This document shows, one piece after another, positions 34,701-40,436 of a stretch of DNA of 41,166 bases. The stretch comes from a virus. The translations under genes and the position numbers were made by a program. Position 1 is the first letter of the stretch, and each line of letters begins with the position of its first letter. The DNA lies in IMG/VR virus record IMGVR_UViG_3300031673_000163, positions 1 through 41,166 of that record, one strand, 5' to 3'. The notes beneath the pieces were generated by a model, which saw nothing but the letters and a program-made list of their open reading frames with translations, was not told the origin of the DNA and did not search any database.

Positions 34701-34968
34701 TATTAACTGCAGGAGCCATTGCTTCAATTTCAGGAATAGTAGAATCTTTAATTCCTTTCAATTCTTCACGAACTACTCTTTGTTTTTTAGATATTTTACT
34801 AATTTCATTAGACATCTTATTAGTATCTAGAATAGCTTGTTTCTCCATTTCAACTATTTTAGAAGAAAGACTACTAATTCTACGTGAACGTTCCACTCCC
34901 TCTTTAGAAGTTTGATCTAACATTTCTCTTGTGTTAGGCGGGATTTTTGCGTCTATATCGTCGGCCAT
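31738..34968 (-). CDS. Tail tape measure protein
   Basis: A 1076-residue protein, the longest here. Two copies of a typical tape-measure motif occur: QTGGYVEKGGVAEVHPAEVI with VPIDKVL following (about 210-240), and GGITTRSTLANLHASEAVI with PLPP following (about 970-990). The N-terminus is coiled coil. A hydrophobic Gly/Ala-rich segment (about 535-610) suggests membrane insertion. A long helical region contains repeated WP-x-(R/K) units. At about 1.5 Å per residue, 1076 residues would set a tail of roughly 150-160 nm. It sits on the opposite strand to the tube and sheath genes. Confidence 0.9.
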   Translation of the reverse strand: MADDIDAKIPPNTREMLDQTSKEGVERSRRISSLSSKIVEMEKQAILDTNKMSNEISKISKKQRVVREELKGIKDSTIPEIEAMAPAVNKILLHISGAVGSLATGMKRITIDTATSAKNVVGQYGKAISEDISINRENLMAMSLAKATPIFGYFAAKFMQTDVFKSAAAKIKQTFSSAISSVGGGLKNISSAAASKVQNLFSKGVKEPPPKMQTGGYVEKGGVAEVHPAEVIVPIDKVLSKFSEQQKGKGGDVQEQTLTTLKDLSTNMKMYGNYFQKEKMNRKGVIKDFVTGIWGGKYGKSWEFRMLMATEKLQAAISETPGRFKFAWESIMWKHPIFRKLIGLTKGLWSTSKMFGRMIRWPFKLLFAAKGKYTKDIKQATSTDNAMGQIANILAAIHTRLMPRMDTLIRNTGALNNFVLQESGYEKQESGTSRLISRVFKMLTPGKKKELSMGKKSNLLPGPDQMANDIRLIEENTRSTSKKVKLLAPLQKDQIIELKKTRRSISWMGKGVTKLGKTLKSSGQFIWKLLMMGFAFIQPLLTSVSSLIGRWLPAIATGIFSLGSGLLGKAFGGIGKVAGGLLGATGATIAGWSLAAVGAGAAGYGIGTLINKVIDKAFGEKGGLGKWVYDKVHEQGDSWYKVAWGFIKLPFTAVHSLWTKVKEWVYERIEGSWVFNKVKQIGAIITYPYKLAWKIVKKLSAFGTWLGESTKTIYRGVSASIKFIWNLPGNIVDFVTWPFRKVSSLLSRLKQWTKLKLSSIPIIGRWFQAGDDSWLAKEKLFEKLKKEEGPSFIEKISSFLIWPLKKIGELKDTFKQKISEKWDNILKDLNSVKEKISSFLSWPFTKIIELKDTFKQKIHEKWDNIIKDLNVKIDNIVDLITWPIRKMVELVTKAKDWTMEKLQNIPLIGRIMKWSKEKEKEDGQGLEPIVKPKEDKPSWWKSLKKAAGMAKGGITTRSTLANLHASEAVIPLPPEVTEAITKRFIDRSEIAKRDVASRMAESKYAAGEFGKKTGDIASQIEKGQVQINNAMVYNSNLMANSNSNMASTIADSMGSGGGSFSSGNDFAAQVLKCNLS
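32355..32594 (-). repeat. Two 120-bp tandem repeats within the tape measure gene
   Basis: Two near-identical DNA units with a period of 120 bases (the block TCAAATCTTTT occurs at 32361 and 32481) encode a 40-residue repeat built around ELKDTFKQKI and EKWDNI(L/I)KDLN. A recent in-frame duplication would lengthen the ruler by 40 residues. Confidence 0.75.
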
Positions 34969-34997
34969 TAATTGATCTCCGTTGGATTACTACATAT

Positions 34998-35591
34998 CTA
35001 TTTTTTTTGAGATTTAACTTTTTCTTCTGCTTTCTTAATTTCGTTTTTTGCCGCTTCGATTTTCTTTTCTGTTTTATTAATCTCTAGTTTTACTTTTAAA
35101 TCACATTCTTTTGGATCTTTTGCTTTATTACATAATGAAATTTTATCTTTTAAAAACTTTAGTTTTTCCTCATAAGCATCTAATCTTACATTTGCTGCAC
35201 ATAACTCAAATTCAGATTCAACATTTTTAAATTTAATGCATTTTCTATATTGCTTACTAACAGTAAGCATAAATACTTCTATAGCCATGCCTATAATTGC
35301 CATTGCTCCAACAATAGCTAAATATGCAATAAGTGTAGCAAGACCAGCAGCCCCAAGAACAAGTTCATTTAGTCTTTGCTCAACAATCTCTTTATGTTTA
35401 TTATTAGATTCTTGAATTGTTTGGTCAATATCAGACTCACTTATCATTCTTCCTGTTATTAATAAATGAAAAATTTGTTCTTTAGAAGCAGTTTCTACAA
35501 AATTCATTAACTCTATTTTTTCAGATTCATTAAGATTTGTTTGTTTAAGAATATAAATTAATGTCCCTATTTTCATATCTAATATTTTCAT
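34998..35591 (-). CDS. Cys-rich helical family protein, third member (197 aa)
   Basis: The ATG at 35591 (MKILDMKIG) is chosen because GGAGGAG lies 5-6 bases upstream; 21 upstream codons lack an RBS. Residues about 20-50 (ESEKIELMNFVETASKEQI) match the family motif in the genes at 23643 and 24225. Two adjoining hydrophobic segments (about 80-115) should span a membrane. The C-terminus has C-x12-C-x22-C-x8-C and a long Lys/Glu helix. The gene is directly upstream of the tape measure gene. The role is unknown; membrane association at assembly or at DNA injection is possible. Confidence 0.6.
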   Translation of the reverse strand: MKILDMKIGTLIYILKQTNLNESEKIELMNFVETASKEQIFHLLITGRMISESDIDQTIQESNNKHKEIVEQRLNELVLGAAGLATLIAYLAIVGAMAIIGMAIEVFMLTVSKQYRKCIKFKNVESEFELCAANVRLDAYEEKLKFLKDKISLCNKAKDPKECDLKVKLEINKTEKKIEAAKNEIKKAEEKVKSQKK

Positions 35592-35621
35592 TAGAACTCC
35601 TCCAAAAAAATAATCGTACCT

Positions 35622-35637
35622 TATGTATATTTGTTCT
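35622..35637 (-). promoter_or_regulatory. Candidate promoter element (AGAACAAATATACATA)
   Basis: A looser minus-strand variant of the AGAACAWATTATAAA element, about 30 bases upstream of the chosen start of the third Cys-rich-family gene. Confidence 0.3.
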
Positions 35638-35687
35638 ATATTATTCACTATCATAAATAAAAGATGGGATTGTTTCTTATATTCCTA

Positions 35688-35709
35688 GTGCGCTGGCCGC
35701 ACCGTTTTT
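35688..35709 (+). terminator. Hairpin with T run, orientation opposite to the flanking genes
   Basis: GTGCG-CTGGC-CGCAC (35688-35702) followed by CG and five T reads as a small intrinsic terminator on the plus strand. Both flanking genes are on the minus strand, where the T run precedes the stem. It may stop antisense transcription or have another structural role. Confidence 0.35.
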
Positions 35710-35727
35710 AATACTACTTATATCCAA

Positions 35728-35985
35728 TTAGTCAATCCACATCATAGTTCCATCAGGTTCATCACCATCATACTCTTGACCACGAATACAACCATTTTGA
35801 TGATAAACTATATACATACCAAAAGGATCTTCTAGGTATTTTTCCTGTTTTGGAAGTTCAACAATAATTCCTTCATTCTCTCGTAATAAAAAACTAAGCG
35901 CTCTCCCCATACATCTTCCAGATGTTTGCAAACCTTCTATATCATCTGGACTTCCGTCTTCATACATATATCCCGGTTCACACAT
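35728..35985 (-). CDS. Unknown small acidic protein (85 aa)
   Basis: The ATG at 35985 (MCEPGYMYEDGS) is preferred, with AAGGAG 6 bases upstream; ten codons before it lack an RBS. An 85-residue acidic protein (Asp/Glu/Gly-rich) with three Cys spread out and a C-terminal segment FGMYIVYHQNGCIRG. It directly follows the phosphoribosyltransferase gene. No family recognised. Confidence 0.55.
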   Translation of the reverse strand: MCEPGYMYEDGSPDDIEGLQTSGRCMGRALSFLLRENEGIIVELPKQEKYLEDPFGMYIVYHQNGCIRGQEYDGDEPDGTMMWID

Positions 35986-35995
35986 AATATTCTCC

Positions 35996-36388
35996 TTACC
36001 TATTTGGAATTTCATCCATTATTTCCCACGGAAATACAATCCACTTATCAGTTACAACTACATAAAAGGTTGGTTTAATTGTAGACCTTTCCTTATAGTA
36101 TATTGTAGCTGTAGCCCGACACATTCCAGCAACTTTTTCTAAGGTGACTCCTGTATCTGCTATATCATCAACTATTAATAATTCTTCTCTTTTATGGCCT
36201 GCTAAATTTGTTACTAAGGGTAATTCAAGATTGTGAGATAAATGAACTCCTATTGGATAACCCCCTCTTGGTATTGCATAGATTGCTTTAAGATCTTGGA
36301 TAACATCACTATCTTTTATCATATAAACTAGTTCATTTACATAAATTGAGTATTGGACGTATGATAAAGGTTCTTTAATATTTTCCAT
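35996..36388 (-). CDS. Phosphoribosyltransferase family protein
   Basis: The ATG at 36388 (MENIKEPLS) has AAGGAG 7 bases upstream. The 130-residue protein carries the PRPP-binding loop LLIVDDIADTGVTL (about 70-83) and the earlier AIPRGGYPIG stretch, both standard in type I phosphoribosyltransferases such as hypoxanthine/xanthine types. It lacks room for a big hood domain, so the base specificity cannot be read. In a phage this suggests nucleotide salvage. The upstream neighbour is a small zinc-ribbon protein, and the downstream one is unknown. Confidence 0.8.
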   Translation of the reverse strand: MENIKEPLSYVQYSIYVNELVYMIKDSDVIQDLKAIYAIPRGGYPIGVHLSHNLELPLVTNLAGHKREELLIVDDIADTGVTLEKVAGMCRATATIYYKERSTIKPTFYVVVTDKWIVFPWEIMDEIPNR

Positions 36389-36404
36389 TCTATATTCTCC
36401 TTTC

Positions 36405-36539
36405 TTAATTATGTTCTCCTGACATAAATTCTCTTCCACAATCTTTACATTGTTTTATATAGTCAAATGATTCAACCGCTATAACGTCAGTGCTCCCACA
36501 TTTAGGACATTTGACTGGTTTGCCGTTTTCTATGATCAT
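36405..36539 (-). CDS. Small zinc-ribbon protein (44 aa)
   Basis: A 44-residue protein with CPKCG and CKDCG about 16 residues apart and the following REF: a minimal zinc ribbon. Its ATG overlaps the upstream stop as ATGA, and AGGAG precedes it by 4 bases. It is easily overlooked owing to its length. Such miniproteins may bind nucleic acid or a polymerase; function unknown. Confidence 0.6.
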   Translation of the reverse strand: MIIENGKPVKCPKCGSTDVIAVESFDYIKQCKDCGREFMSGEHN

Positions 36540-37036
36540 AATACTCCTTTTTTTAAAAACATATCATCTAGTTTCTTTCTGGTTTTCTTATTAAACTTTA
36601 AGTTCTTTCTATTCTTAGTATACCACACCACAGCAGGAGTAGGATTTTTGATAGATTTACTTGCTCCTTTCCAATCACCAAGCATCTCCTTAAAATATTT
36701 ATTTGGAATCTCTCTACTATGTTCTCCATCACTAGTAGATAATATCCACCACTGCCAATGATGTTTATTTCTCTTTAAATGAAGAAATAAAGCAAACTTA
36801 AATTTCTCATCTTTCATATTCCGAGTGCTATAATAACCAGTCTTATCTCTTCCTGTATTCATACCGTCAGAACCAGGACCAAAAAAGTGATCAGCATACG
36901 GAAAAAATTCACTTGGTCTAAACTTACTACAGTCATGAATTATTCCTAACCATGGAATACCCAGTTTACAACATTCTATAAAAACATAGTATTTATGCTT
37001 TAATATATAATGAAGATATTTAAAGTATTTAGTCAT
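36536..37036 (-). CDS. DUF5662-family protein
   Basis: A 166-residue protein. HDCSKFRPSEF (about 34-44), DKTGYYSTRN, and KHHWQWW (about 91-97) form a His/Asp-rich pattern typical of DUF5662, a phage and bacterial family related in shape to HD-type hydrolases. The His and Asp residues are probable metal ligands. AAGGA lies before the ATG. Biochemical activity is unknown; it sits beside a phosphoribosyltransferase, so a nucleotide-related role is a guess. Confidence 0.75.
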   Translation of the reverse strand: MTKYFKYLHYILKHKYYVFIECCKLGIPWLGIIHDCSKFRPSEFFPYADHFFGPGSDGMNTGRDKTGYYSTRNMKDEKFKFALFLHLKRNKHHWQWWILSTSDGEHSREIPNKYFKEMLGDWKGASKSIKNPTPAVVWYTKNRKNLKFNKKTRKKLDDMFLKKGVL

Positions 37037-37051
37037 TTTATATTCCTTAAA

Positions 37052-37135
37052 CTAGTGATCAGGTAGTAAAGGGTTTCTCCACCTATTTGACCATTGTTTA
37101 TATATCACTTTAATTATTTTTTTAAATTTAGCCAT
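37052..37135 (-). CDS. Possible microprotein (27 aa)
   Basis: Twenty-seven residues, basic and aromatic (starting MAKFKKIIKVIYKQW), in the 123-base gap between two genes. AAAGGAGTGAG lies upstream, but at a long spacing of about 12 bases. The amphipathic basic character fits a membrane-acting peptide. Weakly supported. Confidence 0.35.
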   Translation of the reverse strand: MAKFKKIIKVIYKQWSNRWRNPLLPDH

Positions 37136-37159
37136 CTACTAAATCTCACTCCTTTCAAA

Positions 37160-37954
37160 TTATTCATAATAGTTTGGTTTACAAATTTCTTTTATCATTT
37201 CAATATAAAGTTCAACTCGTTCTTCAAATGGTTTTCTATTTGGGTTTTCAACTGTAATACTTTTCTTAACTCCCATTACTAACATTCCATGTTCAAAGGA
37301 ACTATCTTTATCATCAATTCTAATACCATCATCTCTAGATTTAAAACCACCAACTTTTAACCGACTTAAAGGAACAAGACCAAATTTCTCTTCTCCCATC
37401 TTAATTAATTTTTTATCTAATTTATCAAGCTCACTATAAGTAAATAAATAAAAACTTTCTTCATCATCTTCGTGTAATGTAACTAAACAATCTTTTCCGT
37501 ATTGATATAGTAAGTCCATATTCTCTTTTAAAATCTTATCTTCATGAGATGGTTTCTCATTAGAATCATAGCCTTTATTATAATAGCCCCTGTTTGGAAC
37601 CTCTCCCCAGAAATTAGATCTTCTAGAAAGATTAAATCCAGTTGGATTAACTAAAGGAAGTAAAGATAAATTTACAGAAGTTGAATATAAATTAGATTCT
37701 AAGAAGTTAACGATAGACCAAGGGCCGGAAGATTCATCACCATGGAATCCTGCCACAATAAGAACTTTAGGTTTTGGTGTTAATACTTTTGGGTGGATAA
37801 ACATAATTGGATGTTCTCTGGCATAACCAAATTCTTTAACTTCAGTATTGGTAGGGATAACCTTATTTAATCTGGAGAAGAATTCATCGATATCATAGTT
37901 ATAGTTTGATTCTGCATTTTCTTGTAATCTATGAAGATAGTTTTCTAGTATCAT
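37160..37954 (-). CDS. M14-type zinc peptidase / AstE-like, with N-terminal YLxxLQ tag
   Basis: A 264-residue protein. AGFHGDESSG gives the His71-x2-Glu74 zinc pair; NPTGFNLSRRSN (about 102-113) supplies the Arg/Asn substrate-binding segment; H160 in TLHEDD is the third ligand; and TVENP (about 240) gives the catalytic Glu. This is the zinc carboxypeptidase (M14) / succinylglutamate desuccinylase fold. Phage members can trim peptidoglycan peptides or amidated substrates. The N-terminus (MILENYLHRLQE) matches the tag on two other proteins here and includes LQE, a motif of the type cut by T4-like prohead proteases. GGAGGAG lies before the ATG. Confidence 0.8.
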   Translation of the reverse strand: MILENYLHRLQENAESNYNYDIDEFFSRLNKVIPTNTEVKEFGYAREHPIMFIHPKVLTPKPKVLIVAGFHGDESSGPWSIVNFLESNLYSTSVNLSLLPLVNPTGFNLSRRSNFWGEVPNRGYYNKGYDSNEKPSHEDKILKENMDLLYQYGKDCLVTLHEDDEESFYLFTYSELDKLDKKLIKMGEEKFGLVPLSRLKVGGFKSRDDGIRIDDKDSSFEHGMLVMGVKKSITVENPNRKPFEERVELYIEMIKEICKPNYYE

Positions 37955-37987
37955 AAGTTCTCCTCCTAGTTACGATTTTTATTCTCC

Positions 37988-38158
37988 TTAAAGAAGTGTG
38001 TCTATTACGAATGTTACCATTAATATAACTTCTGCTGAAATTAGTATACTACAGATTATGTTAACTAGTCTGTTTCGTCTCTTAAAGTTATGCTGATGAA
38101 GAATATCACACTGTTTACTACAACACGATTTTACGATACATTGCTTACAGGGATTCAT
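37988..38158 (-). CDS. Small Cys-rich membrane protein (56 aa)
   Basis: A 56-residue protein. The N-terminus holds five Cys in about 15 residues (MNPCKQC, then CC and C), a basic middle (FKRRNR) follows, and then a hydrophobic C-terminal segment (about 33-56). GGAG lies 8 bases upstream of ATG. The Cys cluster could bind metal or form a thiol site on the cytoplasmic face of the membrane. It sits directly between the structured region and the peptidase gene. No family recognised. Confidence 0.55.
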   Translation of the reverse strand: MNPCKQCIVKSCCSKQCDILHQHNFKRRNRLVNIICSILISAEVILMVTFVIDTLL

Positions 38159-38499
38159 TTTAATTCTCCAAAAATTTTTTTATAAAAAATATTCAAAACC
38201 CTTTTTCATTTTGAGATCGTAATTTTTTGGTTTCTTGTATGATTGGGTATGATCGAACCAGTGCAAACTGTGGGGTAACAAAATTACGATTCGGAAATAA
38301 ATTTCCGATTACCCACTAACAATCTAATCTACACTCCCCGGTAAGTCTTTCCGCACTTACCTCGATTCTGTCGAAATTACGCAAAAACGCGAATTTTTCT
38401 TTAATGATACTAAATGCTTACATTCCCGAAAATCGGCATAAATGCCGTTTGTTGGTAATCATAACAAACTACCAATTTACCAAAACAGAAACAGACTGG
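38159..38499. other. Gene-free structured region (possible ncRNA or cis element)
   Basis: The longest stretch without a recognised gene, and less AT-rich than its surroundings. It holds perfect inverted repeats: TCGGAAAT-AA-ATTTCCGA (38291-38308) inside an outer stem GTGGGGTAA/TTACCCAC (38270-38278/38309-38316, one bulge); GGTAAGT/ACTTACC (38340-38361); CGGCAT-AA-ATGCCG (38434-38447); GTTTGTT/AACAAAC (38447-38469); and ATCGTAATTTT/AAAATTACGAT (38216-38290). Both AA-loop hairpins have ATAAAT at the tip. No T run marks a terminator. It could be a non-coding RNA, replication or packaging site, or mRNA control element. Confidence 0.55.
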
Positions 38500-39303
38500 C
38501 TATTTTAGCTTATCTCTCTTTATCTTCCTTTTAAACCTTTCCACGGTATCCTTGAAAGTTTTGTCTTTACCTTTTAATCTAGCATATATAGTATATACAA
38601 TTGCAAGGGTTAAGTTGTATAATGACTTCCCTAACCATGGAACCGATAAACCAAAAACAAAGCCACTTCCGAATAAGGTCATTAACATTAATCCTTCAGG
38701 GCTCATGAATAAATCAGCAATATTAAAAGACCCTTGTAATGCTTCTAATGTGCTAGTAAAATTAAAGTCATAATCAAGGTTTCCTATAAACGTCATATTC
38801 AACCATATATACAACAGAATACCGGCTACTGCAACTCCTGTAATTTTCTTCAATATTGGATACTTATTAAGAAACTCATCAACCTTCATAACACCGCTTC
38901 TTAGTCTTTGTATATCCTTTGACTTATAAATCTCTCTAAACACTGCAAGTAGTCCAGCATGAATAAGATCAGTAAACTCAAAAAATGCTTTAACTATTAA
39001 CCGAATATTAAATCCAAATGCTCTTAATACATTATATGCTTCCTTTTGCCTAAAAGCGATAACCATAGTTGAAAGGTTTATATTAAACTCTTTTGATATT
39101 TTTGAAAGTTCATATTTCAACTCTTTAAAGACATTTACTAATTCTCGTGATAATTGCATCTTTCTTATATCATCAAATAGGCCTTCGTTTATATGGTCGT
39201 TATTAAACACTAAATCTATAACTTCACAATAAGTTTCATATGATGTATCTTCAATTGGAGAGTTTTGTAGATCGTCTAAATAACAATCAATAATATTTAC
39301 CAT
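38500..39303 (-). CDS. Membrane protein with N-terminal YLxxLQ tag
   Basis: A 267-residue protein starting MVNIIDCYLDDLQ, similar to the starts at 37160 and 22356. A helical soluble part (about 45-110) follows, then at least two membrane segments (about 150-172, VAVAGILLYIWLNMTF; and about 205-235), and a very basic C-terminal tail (KGKDKTFKDTVERFKRKIKR). The charge pattern suggests the tail faces the cytoplasm. GGAG lies 11 bases before the ATG. The function is unknown; the topology is a prediction by eye. Confidence 0.6.
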   Translation of the reverse strand: MVNIIDCYLDDLQNSPIEDTSYETYCEVIDLVFNNDHINEGLFDDIRKMQLSRELVNVFKELKYELSKISKEFNINLSTMVIAFRQKEAYNVLRAFGFNIRLIVKAFFEFTDLIHAGLLAVFREIYKSKDIQRLRSGVMKVDEFLNKYPILKKITGVAVAGILLYIWLNMTFIGNLDYDFNFTSTLEALQGSFNIADLFMSPEGLMLMTLFGSGFVFGLSVPWLGKSLYNLTLAIVYTIYARLKGKDKTFKDTVERFKRKIKRDKLK

Positions 39304-39318
39304 TACATTTTGATCTCC

Positions 39319-39334
39319 ATTTATATTTTGTTCC
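39319..39334 (-). promoter_or_regulatory. Weak copy of the AGAACA-type element (GGAACAAAATATAAAT)
   Basis: A minus-strand similarity to the candidate promoter element, but it lies only 15 bases from the ATG at 39303 and next to the ribosome binding site. That would leave almost no leader, so it is doubtful. Confidence 0.2.
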
Positions 39335-39390
39335 CATCTTGATTCTAATATACATAGGGCCTTGAGTTAATTGAAGTTAAGTATTTACTA

Positions 39391-39420
39391 TACCGCTTAT
39401 ATACGCATATATACGCTTTA
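39391..39420 (-). repeat. Three 10-bp phased repeats upstream of the membrane protein gene
   Basis: TACCGCTTAT, ATACGCATAT and ATACGCTTTA follow head to tail without spacing. On the minus strand the shared core is GCGTATATA or close to it. A 10-base period puts each copy on the same face of the DNA, as in operator or initiator arrays. The 183-base intergenic region (39304-39486) holds nothing else recognised. Confidence 0.45.
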
Positions 39421-39486
39421 TATAACAACCCTTATTCGATACGATATAACGCTACATGCATTAACGAAGTCTCGTGTCTACGATAG

Positions 39487-40395
39487 TTATACTCGAGATA
39501 GAGCTTTAAACGATAATGCTTTCTTTCCTTGCTCAGAAGATATGGCCATAACCTCAGATGGATAAAATAACTCTTGTATACAAAGGGTTGATAAGTTCCG
39601 CATTCCAAATGCTTTCTTATATGCGATGTATATGGGATATAGTATATGCTCATAATCCCCTTTTAGTTGAAAGAATCTCTGAAGGTCTTTAATAAACAAT
39701 TCTTGAACCTCAACATAGCTTGATAATTGCCGATCAAAATCACCTTCATGCATAGACGTTAATGGCAGTAGCTCTTTTTGTAGAACCGCAAACTCTTTAT
39801 TGAAGTCTGCAGATGTAGCCAAAGTAGTTTTTAATTCAAAGTTTTTAAATAGAAACCCTACAATAGGAATAACAATAGAGTTAGTGAGCTTATTTGGAGA
39901 AATTGAAAATATTTTAGCCCACAATTCTCTATAGAAATCACCTAGTTCGCTTTTAAATGTAGATACAAACAATATTCCCATCTTAGAAGCTGTCCTATGC
40001 ATCAACTCATGAATGGTTAACTTAGCCATGAAGTTATTAGATACATATCCAAATAGATTAGCGTTATTGCTTATAAGGATATACACCCTCTTGCTCTTAA
40101 TTGGTTCATAGAATCCCGCAATGCTCTTAATCGAGGACGGCCCAAATACTTTCCACGCATAGAATCTCGGAATCCCCTTTGTAAGAAAACACGGGATTAT
40201 AATTCTCTTATCAACAAGAGATTGTAACTTCTCTATAAAGGGTTTCGTCCTCCCAGATTTAGATAAGGCCCTGATATACTTCTCATTTAGTTTATCAGAT
40301 CCGTATAAGGGCATTCCATCCAACTTAGCAACCATCTTCAGGCCAGTTGGCATTACAAAGATTTCTCTTAAACTCTCATGAACTATTGTATCCAT
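39487..40395 (-). CDS. Putative zinc metalloprotease (HExxH motif)
   Basis: A 302-residue protein with HELMH at residues 129-133 (LTIHELMHRTASK), the gluzincin zinc motif, following a hydrophobic strand-like segment (RVYILISNN, about 103-111). A downstream Glu in a helix (for example ELGDFYREL, about 150-158) could be the third ligand. No signal peptide is seen, so it should act in the cytoplasm or virion. A good AGAGGAAA RBS precedes the ATG. It has no recognised close family; HExxH alone can occur by chance, but the surrounding strand-helix pattern fits. A role in protein maturation or in attacking a host protein are options. Confidence 0.55.
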   Translation of the reverse strand: MDTIVHESLREIFVMPTGLKMVAKLDGMPLYGSDKLNEKYIRALSKSGRTKPFIEKLQSLVDKRIIIPCFLTKGIPRFYAWKVFGPSSIKSIAGFYEPIKSKRVYILISNNANLFGYVSNNFMAKLTIHELMHRTASKMGILFVSTFKSELGDFYRELWAKIFSISPNKLTNSIVIPIVGFLFKNFELKTTLATSADFNKEFAVLQKELLPLTSMHEGDFDRQLSSYVEVQELFIKDLQRFFQLKGDYEHILYPIYIAYKKAFGMRNLSTLCIQELFYPSEVMAISSEQGKKALSFKALSRV

Positions 40396-40436
40396 TTAAC
40401 TTTCCTCTATCATCGGAGTTTCTCAATGAAACTTCG

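Noticed and set aside
38232-38262. tRNA-like T arm (GGTTCGATC on the minus strand)
   Set aside because: No matching 5-bp T stem, anticodon arm or acceptor stem can be formed around it.
38447-38475. H-type pseudoknot from GTTTG/CAAAC and TTGGTA/TACCAA
   Set aside because: The two stems would need zero-length connecting loops, which is sterically impossible. Mutually exclusive hairpins are the better reading.
39371-39565. Plus-strand 64-codon frame in the repeat region
   Set aside because: Overlaps the end of the HExxH gene and the phased repeats, has no RBS, and its composition reflects the TATATACGC repeats.
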